Source of the DNA: Gimesia alba | Lineage (GTDB): Bacteria; Planctomycetota; Planctomycetia; Planctomycetales; Planctomycetaceae | Length of the DNA: 64,000 nucleotides | Assembly: GCF_007744675.1 (NCBI RefSeq) | Contig: NZ_CP036269.1 | Location: 1,441,501-1,505,500, forward strand | Reading direction: 5' to 3' | Shown here: positions 20,001 through 27,484 of the stretch, piece after piece | How positions within the stretch are numbered: position 1 is the stretch's first letter | How the letters are laid out: the number at the start of each line of letters is the position of its first letter | Position numbers and translations under genes: made by a program | Notes under the pieces: model-generated | Seen by the model: the letters and a program-made list of their open reading frames with translations, nothing else | What the model was told of the DNA's origin: nothing | Database searches by the model: none

Positions 20001-20671
20001 TCCAGAGAGGATACATTCCGGCCATGCCCTTTGCCGTTCCGATAGAGGGCAACCCGTGTTCCCTTTGGATCAAAATCAATACAGTTCGTCCAGCCACCAG
20101 ATTTCATCTGGCCGTAAACCAACGCCACCGCAGCATCCCGGGCTGCATTGAGATAAAACGTATCGCCCGTAGCTGAATAGGCATCGAGATATGCCATTCC
20201 CACTGTCGGCGTACCAGGCGGTTGTACCCAAATTTGATCCGGAGTCGCCACTCCTTCACCCCATCTACGAGACAAATCGAGTGCGTAGTGGTACACATAC
20301 CCGCCGTGAGTTGCGACTTTCTCACGGTAATATGTCGCTGCCTTTTTCATAGTCGCAACGGCTTGGGTTTGCAGAGGCGAGAGTTTTTTTGGGGCCGAAA
20401 TCATCAACTGCTCTGGTGCTCTGTTGATCGATTCAACAACTCTGTTCTTCTCGTCCTGCGGTTCTACAGTAGGATTAAGGGTGTTTAAACTCTCGAATTT
20501 TGGAGTTGGATTTTGGCTGGCGACGCTTGATTGAGATTCTTTCGTGGCCGCTACATTATTTATTGGCGATGGATCGGTCGCCGTCTCCGGTAATTTTACG
20601 GGAGTAGCATCTCCACAACCACAAATTACGAGCAAACTAAATGTGAAGAACCAAGTTGAACAGCGATGCAT
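17066..20671 (-). CDS. PL10-like pectate lyase fused to DUF4838 domain, probable lipoprotein
   Basis: About 1201 residues. The start at 20671 opens with a signal peptide ending LVICGCGD, a near-lipobox. An upstream in-frame start at 20731 would precede the signal with non-signal residues. Residues about 100-460 form an alpha-toroid with blocks TVGMAYLDAYSATGD, GGWTNCIDFDP, NGAFPQVWDED and YTLNDNVAGSVADALL, which match polysaccharide lyase family 10 (pectate lyase). After a Lys/Ser-rich linker (about 555-585), the second half is DUF4838 with its GH67-N-like start: TLWAVYDFLQDQLGCRWIWPG, then NACENDGSGGFCVCKRC. It is separated by 60 bp from the M56 gene and shares its strand, so it should be under the BlaI promoter. 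It probably degrades pectin-like or other uronic-acid glycans outside the cytoplasm; the exact substrate is unknown. Confidence 0.78.
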   Translation of the reverse strand: MHRCSTWFFTFSLLVICGCGDATPVKLPETATDPSPINNVAATKESQSSVASQNPTPKFESLNTLNPTVEPQDEKNRVVESINRAPEQLMISAPKKLSPLQTQAVATMKKAATYYREKVATHGGYVYHYALDLSRRWGEGVATPDQIWVQPPGTPTVGMAYLDAYSATGDTFYLNAARDAAVALVYGQMKSGGWTNCIDFDPKGTRVALYRNGKGHGRNVSSLDDGQTGTAILFLIKADQALEFKHEAIHESVQVALDALLKAQFPNGAFPQVWDEDTVPDPPVKQANYPDYDWRTEGRIKNYWDMYTLNDNVAGSVADALLLAHQVYGEEKYKTALENLGQFLIQAQMPEPQSGWAQQYNYDMQPIWARKFEPPGVSGDETQEAIETLMTIFALTGDTKYLDPIPNALAYLKRSLLPEGKLARYYELKSNKPLYMVRRGKKYELTYDDSKLPAHYGWKTVSKIEQLEKKYEILKAGGLIPKPKIEEVDTRKILSSLTPQGRWISTYNGERLVGQAKMPVGEKYLSSEVFSSNLSQLSEFVRTPASTKSPQKKTNTKKLPAPSSTSRSKKTKKSVSSGTEVTLVRNGKPMAIIVTNGNPKESQITAAAELQEHIRIMSGATLPIIKENELRPNPSKALILIGPGKLTQRLGVVAKTMEPETFVVKTMPNVLILAGEDGGSKRNARNGTLWAVYDFLQDQLGCRWIWPGETGQRIPRRKTIEVPSLNIRETPTVKIRFIRLLAQDKHRVGYEKEGIGRLLDLGKTYDKISEDERVWSRRMRLGRSFKLSYGHAFTDWWEKYNKTNREIFALQPDGQRRPRSKSKPDFVKMCVSNPKLWDMQLAHLKKYAQQGARGLWVNACENDGSGGFCVCKRCRSWDADPNTALTSLPSVEDGSDIDGKPQHSNLPESLSDRYARWYNELAIRARKIDPESKIIAYGYSKYRSPPTSLKHIEPNVWIGYVGFNAYPRPDDYKKMSTDEWFGWSKLGATVFLRSNSLFYLGEGAPYVTSQQVAEDLQFQVQNGLQATDFDALQGYWAATGPTYYVLARMLWDTEADVEQVLAEFYDSFGPFQDVAKEYYEYWEKFTVGLGNNKNFINLKRPDRMRAYSSIYNEAVFRKAESILNKAKPLAKLATEEERDRFENIVFGLQHGRLLAAALKDGKTSTGLAGKRLMAFRRKIASRNVLNVYWVISKEMRYRVFN

Positions 20672-20731
20672 AGGCCTAATTCCAATCTGAAAAAAATTCA
20701 TGAACAGAAAAGTCTGATTCAAGGAACTCAA

Positions 20732-22501
20732 TCAGCCTTCATCTTTGGGACCAGATTTCACTTTTCCTTCCCCATCACGTGGCCCTTTTTTAATTCCCTC
20801 ACCATCCCGGAGACCTTTTTTAATCCCTTCCCCATCGCGGGGGCCACGTTTCTTGCCCTCACCATCACGTCTGTTTTTGTAGCGTCCAACTGTGTAGTAA
20901 AAATTGAATTCAGCTTGGCTCAACTTTTTATCATCGCCGGTACCAGTTGCATGGAATCGTCGAGTTTGAATTCTGCGGCGTGAGTCAGAAATATTCCCAT
21001 TGGTCATCGCCAGCCATTCTTCCAAACTGACAAACTTGTCGCCGTTTTTGTCGTAGGCTTTGAATACCTTACCAACCTTACTGCGTTCCCAACCGGCGGG
21101 AAGCGTTTTTGCTGCTCCTGCTCGGTCTACCTGCTCCGGGGCTCCATCTTTAAAGGAATCTCGCATAAGCTCACTTTCTCGGAAACGGTCTCCTGTGCCT
21201 CTTGACCGCACTTCACGTCGCAAAGCAGACACTTCTTGTTGAAGTTGTTGAATCATCTGAAACAATGCTGCTTCCCGTTTCGATTGAGGTTGGAAGCCTT
21301 GCAGTGCCCCTCCGCCGTCTCGTTCAGCTGATTTACGAACTCCCACTTTTCCTTCTGCAGATTTTCTTGGTCCGGCTTCCGCCTCAGCAGATTTGCCCCC
21401 TTCTTGCGCAACTGCTTGGTTTCCGATCGACGAGCTTCCAGAAAAACCGAACAGCATCAAAGGCACTGCCACCACCATGATCCCCACCAGGCAGGCAGGG
21501 TTGTGTTCTGGTGGATTTGATTGTCCCAATATGTTTCGAACTCGACTCAACAGATTCATCTTTTGTTCTCCCATAAATGCCGGTGCCAACCTTAAGCCTC
21601 CCTGCGCCTGAATCCTGGCAACTCGTTCTAATGCAATGGCATAATTTCCACGTTGTTCCGTTACTGAGACAGCGATTTCATCACAGCACATTTCACGTTC
21701 CTGCCGTATCTGGTTTGACAACCACCATACAGCAGGGTGATAAAACAAGAGTGTCTCCACCACTCGTTGCAATAAATTGACCCACACATCAAATCGGCGA
21801 ATATGTGCTAATTCGTGGGCAATGACTGCTTCCAACACATCGACAGGTAGTGCACTTAACCAGGATGCGGGTAACAATACAACTGGATTCCAAAAACCAA
21901 CGACGGCTGCTTCTCTGATTCGCATTGAAGAGTACACTCTGGCTGTTTTCAACCCCATGCGTTTCGCGAATTCTATTGAGCGTTGGGATAACTTTGCTGC
22001 AATTGGCATTCGCCCCGATCGCAGCCATTCGATATGGAATACTCCAGCAGTCAGCCGGGCTCCCGACAGTATCACTCCCGCTAACCAAATCACTAAGACA
22101 TAAGGCTGTATAGCGGTTAAGAAAGTATTCAGTTTCCATTGTTTTTTAACTGTCTTAACAGTCTCAGAATTCTCTAACGCATCCTGCATTCTCGCTGTTT
22201 GCAAATCACGAGTAACAATCTTGTGCGAATCGACTAGCTCAGCCTGCTCATGGCTTAAGTCTGCCAGCCCAGAATTCATCGAAGAAATCGAATCAGATAA
22301 TACTGCAAAGGTCAATATTGGACAGACTGCCAGCACAGCTAACATAACCAACGACGACACATACCGTACTCTCGCCGATTTAAATCCAAAGGTAGTTTGC
22401 AGTCCCCAATACACAAGAGCAATCGCTGCCCCTTGCCATAAGAAATGTAATAGCGTCACTGAAACCGTCTGAGCAGTCGGAGATGTGAGGTGTTCAATCA
22501 T
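20732..22501 (-). CDS. M56 (BlaR1/MecR1-type) membrane protease sensor with EF-hand
   Basis: About 589 residues, starting at ATG 22501 (MIEHLTSPTAQ); longer in-frame starts would read back through the repressor gene. Several N-terminal helices precede the zinc site HELAH (H229 onward) and the downstream QEREMCCDE block, which together define peptidase family M56. Another helix near 300 leads to an extracytoplasmic part with a coiled region (FQMIQQLQQEVSALRREV) and a canonical EF-hand loop, DKNGDKFVSLEE (bases 21017-21052), followed by a second, degenerate one. The usual beta-lactam-binding sensor of BlaR1 is missing. Its start overlaps the repressor stop by 8 bases. M56 proteins cut BlaI-type repressors on receiving a signal; the EF-hand suggests calcium or a partner protein as input (inference). 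Confidence 0.85.
   Translation of the reverse strand: MIEHLTSPTAQTVSVTLLHFLWQGAAIALVYWGLQTTFGFKSARVRYVSSLVMLAVLAVCPILTFAVLSDSISSMNSGLADLSHEQAELVDSHKIVTRDLQTARMQDALENSETVKTVKKQWKLNTFLTAIQPYVLVIWLAGVILSGARLTAGVFHIEWLRSGRMPIAAKLSQRSIEFAKRMGLKTARVYSSMRIREAAVVGFWNPVVLLPASWLSALPVDVLEAVIAHELAHIRRFDVWVNLLQRVVETLLFYHPAVWWLSNQIRQEREMCCDEIAVSVTEQRGNYAIALERVARIQAQGGLRLAPAFMGEQKMNLLSRVRNILGQSNPPEHNPACLVGIMVVAVPLMLFGFSGSSSIGNQAVAQEGGKSAEAEAGPRKSAEGKVGVRKSAERDGGGALQGFQPQSKREAALFQMIQQLQQEVSALRREVRSRGTGDRFRESELMRDSFKDGAPEQVDRAGAAKTLPAGWERSKVGKVFKAYDKNGDKFVSLEEWLAMTNGNISDSRRRIQTRRFHATGTGDDKKLSQAEFNFYYTVGRYKNRRDGEGKKRGPRDGEGIKKGLRDGEGIKKGPRDGEGKVKSGPKDEG
20735..20869 (-). repeat. Tandem DGEG-type repeat at the C-terminus of the M56 sensor
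   Basis: The last 45 or so codons of the M56 gene encode four to five tandem units of about 10-11 residues of the form RDGEGxKKGPR, rich in Lys, Arg, Gly, Asp and Glu. The matching DNA shows clear near-repeats of CCATCxCGxGGxCC-type blocks. The segment is predicted to be disordered and extracytoplasmic. Confidence 0.8.
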
Positions 22502-22892
22502 TGGACCGCTCCTGCTCTTGCCAGGCTTCAATCGTCCGCCGGATTTCATCCAGTTCAGCCTGGGAAGGTTTGGATTGTTCCAGCACCTGTGTGATGAGTG
22601 AAGTCGATGAGCCATTGAACGCACGGCCCAGCAAATCTTTGACAACGCCGCCCAACGTTTTTTCGCGAGAGAGCTTGGCTTGATAAATGTGAGCCCGCCC
22701 ATCCAATTTCCGCTTCACCAATCCTTTTTCAAACATGACGTTCAGCATGCTGAGAATTGAAGTATAAGCCCGTGGTCGGCTCTCGTTCAGAACGTCCACC
22801 ACCTCACGTACAGTTGCTTGCCCGTTTTCCCACAACACGTGCAATATTTCCAATTCCACTTCTGTAGGGGTTCCTAACCGATGTCGCGACAT
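22494..22892 (-). CDS. BlaI/MecI-family transcriptional repressor
   Basis: A 132-residue winged-helix protein. The blocks LGTPTEVELEILHVLWENG, TVREVVDVLNESRPRAYTS and ILSMLNVMFEKGLVKRKLDG are the BlaI/MecI DNA-binding domain; the C-terminal part (about 75-130) is the dimerisation helix region. The start is ATG 22892, with GGAG six bases upstream (22899-22902); a TTG at 22904 would add four residues and use up the ribosome binding site. It represses transcription as a dimer and is inactivated by its partner M56 protease (family knowledge). Two operator-like palindromes precede it, so autoregulation of the operon BlaI-M56-PL10/DUF4838 is expected. Confidence 0.92.
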   Translation of the reverse strand: MSRHRLGTPTEVELEILHVLWENGQATVREVVDVLNESRPRAYTSILSMLNVMFEKGLVKRKLDGRAHIYQAKLSREKTLGGVVKDLLGRAFNGSSTSLITQVLEQSKPSQAELDEIRRTIEAWQEQERSND

Positions 22893-22930
22893 CCTTAACT
22901 CCAATTAAATAAATTTGATCATCACATCCC

Positions 22931-22959
22931 ATACTACTGATTCATTAGTAGTATGTCAA
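22931..22959 (-). promoter_or_regulatory. Promoter of the BlaI-M56-PL10 operon
   Basis: On the minus strand a perfect -35 TTGACA (22954-22959) and a -10 TAGTAT (22931-22936) are separated by exactly 17 bases. Transcription should begin near 22924, giving a leader of about 30 bases to ATG 22892. The spacer and -10 are covered by the first operator palindrome, so a bound repressor would block polymerase. Confidence 0.75.
22932..22953. promoter_or_regulatory. BlaI-type operator O1
   Basis: A 22-bp palindrome with perfect 7-bp arms TACTACT and AGTAGTA around an 8-bp centre. TACTAC/GTAGTA dyads are characteristic of BlaI/MecI-family operators. It overlaps the -10 and spacer of the promoter. Confidence 0.78.
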
Positions 22960-22976
22960 CTAATTCACTAGTAGAT
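22955..22976. promoter_or_regulatory. BlaI-type operator O2
   Basis: A second, weaker copy exactly 23 bp from O1. A 16-base core, ACTAATTCACTAGTAG (22959-22974), matches the O1 core at 14 of 16 positions. The arms GTCAACT and AGTAGAT pair at 5 of 7 positions. It overlaps the -35 hexamer and extends upstream of it. The 23-bp shift, about two helical turns, would suit two dimers binding on the same face. Confidence 0.65.
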
Positions 22977-23049
22977 AGATGGAGTATCGAAAAAAATTGG
23001 AGATGTACCGAGAATGGTTAGAGTTCTCCGGGCGTGTGCGGCATCCGTT

Positions 23050-23736
23050 TTAAGGTTGATTTGCATTCACGGTCGGCAAGATGGGCGACATGTTACGTCC
23101 AACCAGTAGACCGATGGAGAATGTCAGTGCAGCGAATGTGATCAGGATAATGATCCAGGTGCTCGTTGGCAGCTCATATCTGGCAGAGCGTTTTAAACGA
23201 TTCTTCTTTTTTTCAGCTAAGACATCTGAGGCACGTTTTTGTGCGAGACTGGCCAGATTTGATAATTCTTCTTCATGGTTGATCTCTGTTTCGTTTGCCG
23301 GTTCAACTGACAACTGACTGACAGGCGCAATCGGAGCTTCAGGCTGCTGAATCGGACTCGCTGATTCCGCCTGTTGTGGAGCGACAACGGGACTGACAGG
23401 TTTGACGGGAATTGCTTTGAATGCTTCTTCATGGGCGGACTGCATTTGAGGTGCAGGACGCACGGAAGCAGCGGGCTGCAGGTTCAACTCTGGTTCCACA
23501 TGTTGCTGTTTATCGAGAGTGACATTTGCGCCGATGGCTGCCAGTTCATCGAGGGCGTTCGTCAGCTCAGCATCTTTCAGATCCAGTTTCGGCTGCGGAA
23601 TCGGAGCAACCTCTCCATCCAGACCAGGCACCCGCACAGACAAACCACAGGTAGGACAGTCGACAACCTCGCCCGCCTTGGAACGAGAGATTCCCATCAA
23701 CTGATCACAATGTTGACATCGAAATTTGATCGGCAT
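23050..23736 (-). CDS. Zinc-ribbon protein with C-terminal membrane anchor
   Basis: About 228 residues from ATG 23736 (MPIKFRCQHC). Upstream in-frame codons to 23802 add 22 residues unlike the family. Residues 4-40 hold two CxxC pairs (CQHC and CPTC) separated by about 20 residues, a zinc-ribbon found at the start of many planctomycete membrane proteins. A Pro/Ala/Gln-rich linker follows, and one helix near the C-terminus (STWIIILITFAALTFSIGLLVG) anchors the protein. It stands alone between two divergently placed units. The function is unknown. Confidence 0.75.
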   Translation of the reverse strand: MPIKFRCQHCDQLMGISRSKAGEVVDCPTCGLSVRVPGLDGEVAPIPQPKLDLKDAELTNALDELAAIGANVTLDKQQHVEPELNLQPAASVRPAPQMQSAHEEAFKAIPVKPVSPVVAPQQAESASPIQQPEAPIAPVSQLSVEPANETEINHEEELSNLASLAQKRASDVLAEKKKNRLKRSARYELPTSTWIIILITFAALTFSIGLLVGRNMSPILPTVNANQP

Positions 23737-24055
23737 ACTGCAATTTCTTTGTTTCGTCTTCGTTATTTTAATAATTGTTTTGCAGGGGCAACCTATCGCC
23801 ACACGACAGCCCTCTTACTATTGTATTTCTATTAGTAACGGCAGGAATCTGGCTTGTCTACCTGTTTTCTCGTCTTACGGTCCAGAGACTACCCACAAAT
23901 GTGACAGAAATGCGTATTCTATATAGGAGGATGGGATATTAAATGCTCTTTTACCTGTTATAATAATAGGCAGTTAATGATACCGAATAAATCCATGATC
24001 TGAAACAAATTCAAAAGTTCTAATTAGTGAACGAGTTAAAGCAAGAGGTTTTTTT
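23737..24055. other. Intergenic region between divergent genes
   Basis: About 320 bases without a supported gene. It should hold promoters for both flanking genes. On the plus strand a perfect TATAAT (23959-23964) lies about 92 bases before the GTG start at 24056, but no clear -35 accompanies it. Nothing else is recognisable. Confidence 0.45.
24043..24048 (+). promoter_or_regulatory. Ribosome binding site deciding a GTG start
   Basis: AAGAGG sits seven T residues before the GTG at 24056. No in-frame ATG precedes the Tat signal, so this site supports GTG initiation. Confidence 0.7.
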
Positions 24056-25381
24056 GTGGACGTAGAGGAATTTCTGAAACGAGATGTAAATCGCCGTCAA
24101 TTTCTGGATCGGAGTGCGCGGAATGCTGCCGGAATGGCCGCGGGGATGGCTGCTGGAGTTGTGGGTCTGGCTAGCGATATGGCACAGGCGGAAACATCAC
24201 CCAATGAACGCGTTGTTCTGGCTGGCATTGGTGTCCGGGGGCAGGGGAAGTTTCTGACATCCAGTATGGCCGGCTTTACCGATGTACGTATCAAAACGAT
24301 TTGTGACGTGGATGAATCTGTCGCACCGGCTGCGGTTAAATCGATTGAAAAAGGGCAGGGGGTCGCGCCTCAATTTGTCACTGATTTTCGTCGCGTTCTG
24401 GATGATCCGGAAATTGATGGGGTCGTCATCGCGACACCCGATCATTGGCATGCTCTGATGGCAATAATGGCGTGTCAGGCCGGCAAAGATGTCTATGTGG
24501 AAAAACCGGTCTCACACAATCTGACGGAAGGCCTGAGAATTGTTGAAGCCGCCAGAAAGTATCAGCGTGTGGTGCAATCTGGAATTCATCAACGGAGCGG
24601 AGCGCATTTTCAGTCAGCCGTTGATTTCGTAAAGAGTGGAAAACTGGGCGAGGTCAAACTGGCTAAAGCCTGGATTATTCACCGACGAAAATCAATCGGG
24701 AGAAAGAAAAACACAGCGGTTCCTCCGGGTGTGAATTATGATCTCTGGTTGGGGCCCGCTGCCAGCCGCCCGTTTAATCCGAACCGGTTTCATTATAACT
24801 GGCATTGGTTCTGGGATTATGGGACGGGCGAAATGGGAAACTGGGGCGTGCACATGCTGGATATTGCACGCTGGGGCCTTGATGTCGATTTGCCGGAACG
24901 CATCTCTGCTTCGGGCGGAAAATATTTTTTCGACGATGATCAAGAGACGCCGGATACTCAGGTGGTTCAATATAATTATCCAGGCAAAACGATCGTCTGG
25001 GAGCACCGCCTCTGGAGCACGCACGGCATGGAAGGCCGGAATGCTGCTGCCGCTTTCTATGGTGATAAGGGAACGCTGATTGTGGACAGGGGAGGCTGGA
25101 AAGTCTACGACCAGAAAGAAGCAGCTACCTCAGGAACCAGCGATCAGGCAGCCACTCACCACCGCAACTTCATCGATTGTATCAAGACCCGCGATAGGCC
25201 AACGTCTGATATTGAGATCGGCCATACTTCCAGTGCACTATGTCACTTGGGAAATGTCGCCTATCGGGCTGGTCGGGAGATTCAATTCGACCCCGCTCAG
25301 AATCGTGTGGTCGGCAATGAGCTGGCAAACTCCTTGCTGGGACGTGAATACCGGAAGGCCTGGGAACTGCCGTTGCTTTAA
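24056..25381 (+). CDS. Tat-exported Gfo/Idh/MocA-family oxidoreductase
   Basis: A 441-residue protein starting at GTG. Residues 12-16 are RRQFL, a twin-arginine motif, followed by a hydrophobic Ala/Gly-rich segment to about residue 45 (DMAQA), so export by Tat in folded form is likely. The NAD(P)-binding Rossmann fold begins at VVLAGIGVRGQGKF; the family motif EKPVSHN (about residue 148) carries the catalytic Lys, and the second domain block is GTGEMGNWGVHMLDIARWG. It probably oxidises or reduces a sugar derivative; the substrate is unknown. It is a single-gene unit closed by a strong terminator and is convergent with the Tad cluster. Confidence 0.88.
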   Translation: MDVEEFLKRDVNRRQFLDRSARNAAGMAAGMAAGVVGLASDMAQAETSPNERVVLAGIGVRGQGKFLTSSMAGFTDVRIKTICDVDESVAPAAVKSIEKGQGVAPQFVTDFRRVLDDPEIDGVVIATPDHWHALMAIMACQAGKDVYVEKPVSHNLTEGLRIVEAARKYQRVVQSGIHQRSGAHFQSAVDFVKSGKLGEVKLAKAWIIHRRKSIGRKKNTAVPPGVNYDLWLGPAASRPFNPNRFHYNWHWFWDYGTGEMGNWGVHMLDIARWGLDVDLPERISASGGKYFFDDDQETPDTQVVQYNYPGKTIVWEHRLWSTHGMEGRNAAAAFYGDKGTLIVDRGGWKVYDQKEAATSGTSDQAATHHRNFIDCIKTRDRPTSDIEIGHTSSALCHLGNVAYRAGREIQFDPAQNRVVGNELANSLLGREYRKAWELPLL

Positions 25382-25400
25382 ATGAATTCATCACATCATA

Positions 25401-25445
25401 AAAAATAACGTCCTGGCAGTACGACGACTGCCAGGACGTTTTTTG
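25401..25445. terminator. Bidirectional rho-independent terminator
   Basis: A perfect 13-bp stem, AACGTCCTGGCAG (25407-25419) with CTGCCAGGACGTT (25428-25440), encloses an 8-base loop. It is flanked by an A-run on the left (25401-25405) and a T-run on the right (25439-25444), so it can end transcription of the oxidoreductase and of the Tad operon, whose last gene ends at 25469. Confidence 0.9.
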
Positions 25446-25468
25446 TTGAGTTCAATGAATCAGACTGT

Positions 25469-26572
25469 TTATTGTTGTGTACCCACCTGTTGGAACAAGT
25501 CTGTTGTGCTGTTCAGGCTGTCGCTTCCACCGGAATGGAAGAAGTCAGACAGTTCCACGATGGCCGGGCCCAGTAAAAAGATATAAATGGCCGGCATCAG
25601 ACAGAGTACTGTCGGGAACAGCAGTTTGAATGTTGCTTTATTCGCTTTTTCGTCTGCCCGTTGTGACAGACTTTCACGCATGTTATCACTGTATTCCTGC
25701 AGTGCCGAGGTCACGTTTGTTCCCATTTGATCGGTTTGAATCAACAGCGAGGCAAAGGAGTGCACTTCAGGAACATCAATCCGGTTACTAAAATTCGACA
25801 ACGCTTGCGAAAACGTTCCGATCGAAGCTTGTTCAATCACGATACGAAGTTCCTGCGCTAAAGCCGGATAAATTTTTGCCAGTTCGGTAACAATTTTCTT
25901 TAAGGCGTGCGGAACAGTCATCCCCTGCGAGACGCACATATTCAGCATGTCCAACATGTCAGGAATCCCCTGTTCGATTTCACTTCTCCGGTCGGAAGCC
26001 TTGCTGGTGATAAACAGGAAGGGAACCGCCCAAACTAGAATCGGTACCAGAATCATCGAAATCAGGATTGGAATTTCAAAACGTTCCGGAGCGAGAATTA
26101 AGATCACACCAAAGAACAGCAGAGTTCCCAGAATCGACAGATAGCGAATTGCAGAGAAGTTCTGGAGAGCATGTGGTTGATAATAACCGGCTGCCTGCAG
26201 TTCCTTTTTGGTTTGCAGACGTCGGCCTTCCGACTCTGGCATCATTTCCGATAGAGCAGGGGTCGCCGATCCGAATACATAATCATCAGATCCCATTGAA
26301 GGAACATCGCCCGCTTCGACCGGAGGCAATTTTTGCTCGGCTTGTTGATTTGTCGAATCTCCCCCGGAGAACAGTCGACGATTTTCCCATGAAGGGGGTG
26401 TCGAAACCGATGAGGATGCGGAATGCTCGAGCGAAGTCGGTTCCGGTTCAACGTGTTCTGTTTTGTGCTCGACAGGACGCAGGTTTCGCTTACGAATGAT
26501 GCGATACAACATCCAGAGAACGATAACACCACAGGCGGCATAAAAAATTGTAATCGTTGTTGGTGTAAACAT
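25469..26572 (-). CDS. tadC: Tad secretion platform protein TadC
   Basis: A 367-residue inner-membrane protein of the type II secretion F superfamily. An N-terminal helix (about 6-23) is followed by a low-complexity cytoplasmic insert. Two helices at about 140-185 (the LSILGTLLFFGVILIL and LISMILVPILVWAVPFLF stretches) precede the T2SSF domain: LDMLNMCVSQGMTVPHALKKI and ALSNFSNRIDVPEVHSFASLLIQTDQMGT. A last helix lies at about 310-335. It probably pairs with TadB as the membrane platform of a Flp/Tad pilus. It is the last gene of the cluster, 49 bp after TadB. Confidence 0.85.
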   Translation of the reverse strand: MFTPTTITIFYAACGVIVLWMLYRIIRKRNLRPVEHKTEHVEPEPTSLEHSASSSVSTPPSWENRRLFSGGDSTNQQAEQKLPPVEAGDVPSMGSDDYVFGSATPALSEMMPESEGRRLQTKKELQAAGYYQPHALQNFSAIRYLSILGTLLFFGVILILAPERFEIPILISMILVPILVWAVPFLFITSKASDRRSEIEQGIPDMLDMLNMCVSQGMTVPHALKKIVTELAKIYPALAQELRIVIEQASIGTFSQALSNFSNRIDVPEVHSFASLLIQTDQMGTNVTSALQEYSDNMRESLSQRADEKANKATFKLLFPTVLCLMPAIYIFLLGPAIVELSDFFHSGGSDSLNSTTDLFQQVGTQQ

Positions 26573-26621
26573 AAGGTTGCCCTCGCCAAATTATGGCAGG
26601 TCTGAATAGTTTCTTGTTGGA

Positions 26622-27482
26622 TCAGCTACGTTGACTCGTTTTCAAAACTCGCAGAACCCACAAGGATCCAATGACTTGTAATGCAATAGCGGTAAACGTT
26701 GCACCCCGTCCCCATGATGAAGCCATCAAGGTTGTTAAATAGGTAGGATCACGTAAGACGAAGAATCCCAGAATCAAAGGGGGGAGCAAAATCATCAGTA
26801 CTGCGGTCGCACGGCTACCTGCAGTGGCGGTACGCAGGCGACCCAAAAATAACATACGGTCCCGGATTGTACGTGCCAGCCGTTCGAGCACTTTCACCAG
26901 GTCTCCACCGGTTTCCTGATGCACGATCAATGCCATCGAGAGAATGTTCAAACTGGCAACACCTGTTCGTTCATAAAGTCCGTCCAGAGCCGCCTTCATG
27001 GAGACGCCCATTTCCAGGCGCCGGGCAGACTCTTTCAATTCATCTCCCAACGGGGCAGGCGTTTTTTCAGCCACATTGATGAAACAGTGTGTCAAACTGC
27101 GACCTGTCTTAGCGGCACGTGCCAGTTCGTCAATCATATCGGAAAGCTGTTCATTGATTCGTTTCTGGCGTCGGCTGCGTAGGAAAATCAGATAACCAAT
27201 GGGAGCCATGCCTCCCACCATGAACGCCAGCGATGTGGAGAGGAAATTTTCCTGTAACACAAAAACAAGACCACCGATCAGGATCCCAGTCAGCAGGCAG
27301 AGAAACAGAATCACTGCCGGATTCGCATCGACTCCGGAATGGATGATCAATTCATCGAATCCGCCATTCACACGGTTACCGATCTGATTGGAATCAGAGA
27401 CAGCGTATTTATTTCGATCGCGCAGGATTTCTGAAAAATCATCCGCAGCATTGATTGTATTTATTGTGGCATCTGTGGCCAT
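26622..27482 (-). CDS. tadB: Tad secretion platform protein TadB
   Basis: A 286-residue T2SSF-domain membrane protein. Paired helices at about 53-100 are followed by the signature RRLEMGVSMKAALDGLYERTG and LSMALIVHQETGGDLVKVLERL, then two C-terminal helices. It follows TadA by 2 bases and precedes TadC, the normal gene order. It acts with TadA ATPase to move pilin subunits (family knowledge). Confidence 0.87.
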   Translation of the reverse strand: MATDATINTINAADDFSEILRDRNKYAVSDSNQIGNRVNGGFDELIIHSGVDANPAVILFLCLLTGILIGGLVFVLQENFLSTSLAFMVGGMAPIGYLIFLRSRRQKRINEQLSDMIDELARAAKTGRSLTHCFINVAEKTPAPLGDELKESARRLEMGVSMKAALDGLYERTGVASLNILSMALIVHQETGGDLVKVLERLARTIRDRMLFLGRLRTATAGSRATAVLMILLPPLILGFFVLRDPTYLTTLMASSWGRGATFTAIALQVIGSLWVLRVLKTSQRS

Positions 27483-27484
27483 GG

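Noticed and set aside
20672-20731. Upstream in-frame extension of the PL10/DUF4838 gene
   Set aside because: The added residues do not look like part of a signal peptide, and the ATG at 20671 directly opens a good one.
22502-22702. Upstream in-frame extension of the M56 gene
   Set aside because: It would overlap most of the repressor's C-terminal coding region in another frame and lacks hydrophobic or family sequence; ATG 22501 fits the family N-terminus.
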